Shown here one piece after another: positions 42,653 to 46,273 of a DNA stretch of 46,273 nt. The position numbers and the translations under genes are program-made. Each line of letters opens with the position of its first letter. Position 1 is the first letter of the stretch. The notes beneath the pieces are model-generated. The model was not told the origin of the DNA, ran no database searches, and saw only the letters and a program-made list of their open reading frames with translations. This DNA comes from Pedobacter psychroterrae (GTDB lineage Bacteria; Bacteroidota; Bacteroidia; Sphingobacteriales; Sphingobacteriaceae). The stretch spans positions 1 through 46,273 of the forward strand of contig NZ_SJSL01000011.1 of assembly GCF_004331695.1 (NCBI RefSeq), read 5' to 3'.

Positions 42653-44176
42653 TTAATTTGGTATGGCGATAAAAACAACACTGGTTGAAAAAGTTCCGTT
42701 TGCACCTGAAAATACAGAATTGCCCGGTGCGGTAGAAAACCTTATATTGTATTCTACTTCCTGCTGGGTGTGGTGACTGACCGGATTAGTGATAAAAACC
42801 TGGTCAGAAGCCGACAGTGATCGGGTATAGACCACAATGCCCGCATTGGTAGTAGTATATTTCGTCAGCTCCAAACTTACAGCACTAACAGGAATCGTAT
42901 ATGAACTCGATGTAGAAGTAAGATTTGCTGTGCTGGTCTTTACAATCACCTGATGGCTTCCATAGCCAACTATCTTCATTCCCCTGACTTTGGACACTGA
43001 AACGCCACTGGCCAGCGCACCTGGAGCACTGAAGTTCATGTTTACGAGGTCTGCTGTATTTTGTAATACAAGGGAAAAGCTATTGGCAGAGGACTGTACC
43101 TGAAACGTAGCATTGATGGTTGTGGTGCTGATCAACTGGTTAGCAGCATTATACAGCGAAAATACAATTCCCCCGGTATAACTGCCATTTGGCACTAGCA
43201 AATGTATGCCTCCGGCAATAACCAGGTCAAACTTGTGTACCGTACCCCCATTGAAGGAGTCGCCAGACGAATTGATCAGTACCGCATCCGAATTGCTGAG
43301 GGCCACCGGGGTATTGGTTACGCCGATCGCGCTTGCCGTCGGACTTCCCGAACTTACCCGGTTAAACTTGAGCGATATATTTTGTGGTGCAACAGTATTC
43401 GCACCGTTTACAAAATTTCCCGCTACCCTTGCTTTCACAGTCCAGCCGCGGCAGGTTGCACCATTAGGCGCGTATTGCAGGGTTACTGCCTCATTTGCAG
43501 TCGCACCCGCCATCTGCTGTGCATAATTGTTAAAGGTATACTGATTATTGGAGTATCCGGATATCACAGTGCCGGTACAGGTATTGCTGAAAACTACGTT
43601 AAAACTTGTAGTGATTTCCTTTGTAGAAATTGCGATATTACTGCTGTTATATAAGGTAAATCTCAATATCGCGGTATAAGTACCTGAACCCACCAGAAGG
43701 TGACTTCCGCCTGCTACCACCATATCAAATTTGTGTGCAGCATAATAAGTGGGAGGTGTAGCAAATGCTGCATTAGAATTAATTAAAGTTACCTCTGTGG
43801 TGTTCAACGGCACGAGGACATTAGACACTCCCATTGCGCCGGCAGAAGGAGCTCCGGCATCTACCCTGTTAAATCGAATAGAAATATACTGTGGATTTAT
43901 ATTGGCACTTCCATTGGTAAAATTACCTAAAGCCCTGACTTTTATCTTCCAGTTTGGACAGTTAACAGGGGCGGCTAGATTATAGGTAAGTGTGATAAAT
44001 TCATTAAATGTTTCTCCGGCCAGTACATCAGAATAACTGTCAAATGAATTCCAAATTGGTCCGCTTGCCGATCCGTTCATATCAATACCCGTACATTGCC
44101 CGCTTGTTTTCAAAGTAGAAAATGCCATCATACTCATGGTGATAAAAAATATGCATAAGTTATATCCGGATTTCAT
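42653..44176 (-). CDS. Secreted two-repeat protein, candidate fibre tip or adhesin
   Basis: A 507-residue protein with a signal peptide (about 1-26, ending SGQ). It contains two tandem repeats of about 160 residues (about 27-185 and 190-345). Both have a Cys near the start and another before 'W.(I/V)K.RA.GNF.NG', then 'PQ.IS..FNRV..G.P.A.A.GV', 'HKFD.V.AGG.HLLV' and 'F.LYN..N..IST..I...F.V'. A third, different beta-domain (350-507) ends NGTFSTSVVFIAIPN, a pilin-like terminal strand. No lipobox and no type IX signal were seen. It lies 12 bp after the chaperone gene and 1 bp before the usher-like gene. The repeat architecture fits a tip adhesin; the family is not recognised. Confidence 0.65.
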   Translation of the reverse strand: MKSGYNLCIFFITMSMMAFSTLKTSGQCTGIDMNGSASGPIWNSFDSYSDVLAGETFNEFITLTYNLAAPVNCPNWKIKVRALGNFTNGSANINPQYISIRFNRVDAGAPSAGAMGVSNVLVPLNTTEVTLINSNAAFATPPTYYAAHKFDMVVAGGSHLLVGSGTYTAILRFTLYNSSNIAISTKEITTSFNVVFSNTCTGTVISGYSNNQYTFNNYAQQMAGATANEAVTLQYAPNGATCRGWTVKARVAGNFVNGANTVAPQNISLKFNRVSSGSPTASAIGVTNTPVALSNSDAVLINSSGDSFNGGTVHKFDLVIAGGIHLLVPNGSYTGGIVFSLYNAANQLISTTTINATFQVQSSANSFSLVLQNTADLVNMNFSAPGALASGVSVSKVRGMKIVGYGSHQVIVKTSTANLTSTSSSYTIPVSAVSLELTKYTTTNAGIVVYTRSLSASDQVFITNPVSHHTQQEVEYNIRFSTAPGNSVFSGANGTFSTSVVFIAIPN

Positions 44177-44188
44177 ACTTGTGTTAGT

Positions 44189-45001
44189 TTAGCGTTCAAA
44201 TTCCAGCTCTACTACTTTCAATTCATCTTTATTGCCATAACTGATGACGGCTGTTGCATTATACTTTCCTTTTTTTAAATTCGCAGGCAGAGTTATCCTT
44301 ACAGTGCGTTTATCGCCAGGTAAAGAATACATATCCACATTGTTGATCTTTTCCTTGGCACCGGTTTGTGTATTTAGCAGCTCAAGTTTAATTTTGCTGT
44401 CGAGCCAGATATTGCTGGTGTTTTCTACTTCCAATTCAAGGTAGCCAGGCAGTTCTTTATGTTGAGGATCTATTTTATCTATAAAATTCAGAACCTCCAT
44501 ATTTCTTTTTTCTGGCTGGGGAAAAGAATGATACACTTTAACACCCATTCTTACGCTTACTTTAATCATAGAGCCATCTTCTCTCCTGGCATCGCCAGGA
44601 TTCAACTGAGTAAAGAAAATCATCGCAGTATGCACGCCAACATCTGTCTTTGTATCAGGAGGGGGAGTTATTGAGATGGTGACTTCTCTTTGCTCTCGGG
44701 CGCCTAATGTAAAGTAAGAACCGGGCAGCACTTCGATCCAGTTGGTGCAGGATGTTTTAATTGTATTTGCATCATGCATAATGTTGTTGCCAAAAGCATC
44801 ATAGCTCCAGTCAGATAGAGATACGCCTACCTGGAGTTCCCTGTTATTTGGATTACTTACTTGAATTTTCTGTATTGTAGGTTCTCCGGTGGCAGATTTA
44901 AAATAAACCTTGCCCGGACTCACTGTTATGCCGGCCTGGGCATAAACATGATTGCTGAAAAAAATCAGGCCTATTACACAAATATTGATCAAAGTTTTCA
45001 T
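44189..45001 (-). CDS. PapD-like periplasmic pilus chaperone
   Basis: A 270-residue exported protein from ATG 45001 (MKTLINICVIGLIFF..., signal to about residue 22); the frame opens at 45037 but the first 12 residues precede the signal peptide. The N-terminal domain (about 22-160) matches the chaperone Ig pattern: ITVSPGKVYFKS, IQVSNPNNRELQVGVSLSDW, NWIEVLPGSYFTL, EVTISITPPPDT, VGVHTAMIFF and the domain-closing RMGVKVYHSFP. A second Ig-like domain (about 170-270) follows. This resembles archaic-type pilus chaperones, although the classical PapD Arg/Lys pair was not confirmed. It lies between the subunit gene and the putative tip gene. Confidence 0.72.
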   Translation of the reverse strand: MKTLINICVIGLIFFSNHVYAQAGITVSPGKVYFKSATGEPTIQKIQVSNPNNRELQVGVSLSDWSYDAFGNNIMHDANTIKTSCTNWIEVLPGSYFTLGAREQREVTISITPPPDTKTDVGVHTAMIFFTQLNPGDARREDGSMIKVSVRMGVKVYHSFPQPEKRNMEVLNFIDKIDPQHKELPGYLELEVENTSNIWLDSKIKLELLNTQTGAKEKINNVDMYSLPGDKRTVRITLPANLKKGKYNATAVISYGNKDELKVVELEFER

Positions 45002-45049
45002 GTAATGAATTGCTGGGAATGAATCAAAATAGCGCAAAAGTGTTTAAAG

Positions 45050-45078
45050 CATAAAAGGCCCTTATTAAGCCTTTTATG
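45050..45078 (-). other. Stem-loop between subunit and chaperone genes
   Basis: CATAAAAGGC (45050-45059) and GCCTTTTATG (45069-45078) form a 10-bp perfect stem in the 100-bp gap after the subunit gene. No T run follows on the minus strand, so it is more likely a processing or partial-termination site that raises subunit mRNA above the downstream genes. This role is inferred. Confidence 0.5.
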
Positions 45079-45101
45079 TTAAAAAAAGTATCAGGTTCAG
45101 C

Positions 45102-45641
45102 CTATGGCTGAGTTACTGTATATACCACTGGTATAACATTGTTGTTCGCTGATGTTAAGTTGGCAAACTTACCATTTTTACCCACCAAATACTTCACATC
45201 AAATGTGTTGGAATCATTTGCTCCATTCCATGATGAACTAGTTTTAGTAATCACTGCTTGCTCCGTTCCTGACAATGTACTAGTAGCGAAGGGATCAAAG
45301 TCTGCAGTACTTCCGTTGTTACCGGTTGCGATGCTAGGAGTAATATCTACTGCTCCAGTAGGTAGCACAGAGGTACCTGTAATACTCCCCTCTTTTGCTG
45401 TAATCACATAACCAACCGAACTTTTTACAACAATCTGGTTAACTGCTGTAAACTCAATACCATCAGAATATTTAGCGGTGTTGTCGAAGTTCATGGTCAT
45501 TGCTCCGTCCTGGTTAACTGTCATTTCAAGTACATCAGATAACGTGATATTTAAGTTAACTGTACGGGTTACTTGTCCGAAGGTTTTGCCGGCCGATAGC
45601 ACTACTATCATCATCACGGCAACTAGGATAATTTTTTTCAT
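45102..45641 (-). CDS. Candidate fibre subunit (pilin-like secreted protein)
   Basis: A 179-residue protein with a signal peptide (1-23, MKKIILVAVMMIVVLSAGKTFGQ). The mature N-terminus has alternating hydrophobic residues (TRTVNLNITLSDVLEMTV), as expected of a donor strand. The C-terminus ends on a beta-strand (VIPVVYTVTQP). No lipobox is present, unlike Bacteroidota type V pilins. No Cys occurs in the mature part. It is the first gene of the four-gene cluster, where a major subunit is usually placed. Family not recognised; the role is inferred from neighbours and strand pattern. Confidence 0.65.
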   Translation of the reverse strand: MKKIILVAVMMIVVLSAGKTFGQVTRTVNLNITLSDVLEMTVNQDGAMTMNFDNTAKYSDGIEFTAVNQIVVKSSVGYVITAKEGSITGTSVLPTGAVDITPSIATGNNGSTADFDPFATSTLSGTEQAVITKTSSSWNGANDSNTFDVKYLVGKNGKFANLTSANNNVIPVVYTVTQP

Positions 45642-45976
45642 TTTAATTTGGTTTTAAAGAGTTGGGTTTTCACGAAAGCTGCAATTTAAATGCCGTCAGC
45701 AAAAACTGCATTTAAGCTAAATTAAAGGTCAAATAGCAAGGTGTTTGATGTTTTGTGTGGGTAATATTTTTCTTATTTGGGCAATAAATTCCCCTGTATG
45801 TCGTTTTTTTTAGAGAATAATGTACCAAAAACCGGGGTTTTTTATCAGAATTTATTGTTTAAGTAAACCTTTAGTATAAGAAATTTAAATTCTTGGTTAA
45901 GAAATTACCCTGGAACCTAATCCTGATCTACTTCCTTCAAAATTTCCTGTATAAATCATTGACAAAGATTTGTGTC
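45642..45976. other. AT-rich region upstream of the fibre cluster, up to the IS
   Basis: About 335 bp with no convincing gene. It should contain the promoter of the fibre operon on the minus strand; no exact TAnnTTTG box was found. Short AT palindromes occur (GTTTA-AG-TAAAC near 45858). Confidence 0.55.
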
Positions 45977-46001
45977 TGTCTATTCCTAAAATTGCCTTAC
46001 C
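45977..46001. repeat. IS left terminal inverted repeat
   Basis: The repeat begins TGTCTATTCC and continues AAAATTGCCTTACC. It shares TGTCT, AATTG and CCTTAC blocks with the reverse complement of 276-299. The preceding TGTGTC means that the exact first base could be shifted by 4 bp. Confidence 0.6.
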
Positions 46002-46034
46002 AAATTCGGACTAACCATTTAACTTTATATTACT

Positions 46035-46273
46035 ATGGAAAAACCGAGAAAAGGGACACAGACAGGGACATTTGTTACCTATGAGGATTCTTTTAAAATT
46101 GCCGTTGCCCGGGAATACCTTGAAGGCAAACTGAGCCAGGCGCAGCTTGGCCGTAAGTATGGGCTTAGCAGCGGCGAAGTAGTTCGCTATTTCGTGAACT
46201 GGTACAAAAAGTACATCAGCCAGGCCGAGGTTTGGGAGTCGGGCAGCCCGCTTGCGTCAAATGCTGATCAGGG
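46035..46273 (+). CDS. IS3-family transposase orfA, N-terminal fragment
   Basis: An open frame from ATG 46035 runs past the window end (79 codons seen). It encodes a helix-turn-helix of the IS3 OrfA/InsE type: YEDSFKIAVAREYLEGKLS, then QAQLGRKYGLSSGEVVRYFV and NWYKKYI. OrfA supplies DNA binding and is usually joined to OrfB by a -1 frameshift, which lies outside the window. Confidence 0.85.
   Translation, partial: MEKPRKGTQTGTFVTYEDSFKIAVAREYLEGKLSQAQLGRKYGLSSGEVVRYFVNWYKKYISQAEVWESGSPLASNADQ

Larger units (their letters stand above)
45977..46273 (+). mobile_element. IS3-family insertion sequence, left-hand end (partial)
   Basis: The element starts at TGTCTATTCC (45977), whose first 25 bases match the reverse complement of the IS end at 276-299. 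The orfA gene begins 58 bp inside. The element runs off the right edge of the window. Same orientation as the left fragment. Confidence 0.75.

Noticed and set aside
42652..42705. Upstream start for the usher-like gene at 42705
   Set aside because: It would overlap the preceding gene by 53 bp and put 18 residues before the signal peptide; ATG 42651 lies 1 bp after that gene's stop.
45893..46084. 63-codon open frame on the plus strand at the right IS end
   Set aside because: It crosses the IS terminal repeat and overlaps orfA in another frame; the sequence shows no protein pattern.
1..46273. The window as a composite transposon
   Set aside because: The content is core biosynthesis (heme, branched-chain amino acids, ATP synthase) with uniform composition, and neither IS is complete here, so mobility as a unit is not supported.

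Overview
The window looks like a chromosomal segment from a Bacteroidota member, most likely Sphingobacteriaceae (Pedobacter-like). The basis is a CHU_C/gliding-type C-terminal domain, lipoproteins with a Cys-Lys-Lys-Asp start, atpD-atpC standing apart from the other ATP synthase genes, an ECF sigma/anti-sigma/beta-barrel trio, and TAnnTTTG-like -7 promoter elements. The genus is an inference. Both ends lie inside IS3-type insertion sequences in the same orientation (end of orfB at the left, start of orfA at the right), so this is probably a contig or stretch bounded by repeats.

Layout. 1-299: IS3 remnant. 333-441: GC-rich 11-bp repeats. 590-3514: a secreted CHU_C protein and a DUF2911 protein. 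3631-12590 (+): a heme operon, hemA, a hemC-hemD fusion, hemB, hemL, histidine kinase, response regulator, a small membrane TPR protein, hemE and a hemJ-like gene. 12687-14826 (+): ECF sigma factor, putative anti-sigma factor and a beta-barrel protein. 14918-15910 (+): orphan ABC ATPase. 15918-20015 (-): OmpA-family protein and, upstream of it, a lipoprotein with an Ig-like domain, four bacterial repeats and a DUF3494 (ice-binding-type) domain. 20632-21042 (-): small lipoprotein. 21169-36663 (-): a large branched-chain amino acid operon, in transcription order leader peptide/attenuator, ilvE, ilvD, ilvB, ilvN, ilvC, a tandem ABC ATPase, leuA, leuC, leuD, a Leptospira-type citramalate synthase, leuB and ilvA. 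37009-38755 (-): atpD-atpC. 38907-39812 (+): an RmlD-like reductase. 39835-45641 (-): a four-gene surface-fibre cluster (subunit, PapD-like chaperone, tandem-repeat putative tip protein, large usher-like outer-membrane protein).

Two things stand out. First, the ilv/leu operon begins with an unannotated 27-residue leader peptide in which 15 residues are Ile, Val or Leu. It is followed by a perfect-stem terminator whose 5' arm can instead pair with the last leader codons, which is a complete ribosome-mediated attenuator. The same operon carries IlvA and CimA, giving two routes to 2-oxobutyrate and hence isoleucine, with LeuCD and LeuB serving both the leucine and citramalate routes. Second, the 39835-45641 cluster has the part list of a chaperone-usher system but is not the lipoprotein-based type V (FimA/Mfa1) system usual in Bacteroidota. 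It is the best candidate here for an undescribed system.

All calls rest on reading the sequence and on remembered family features; no database search was run.
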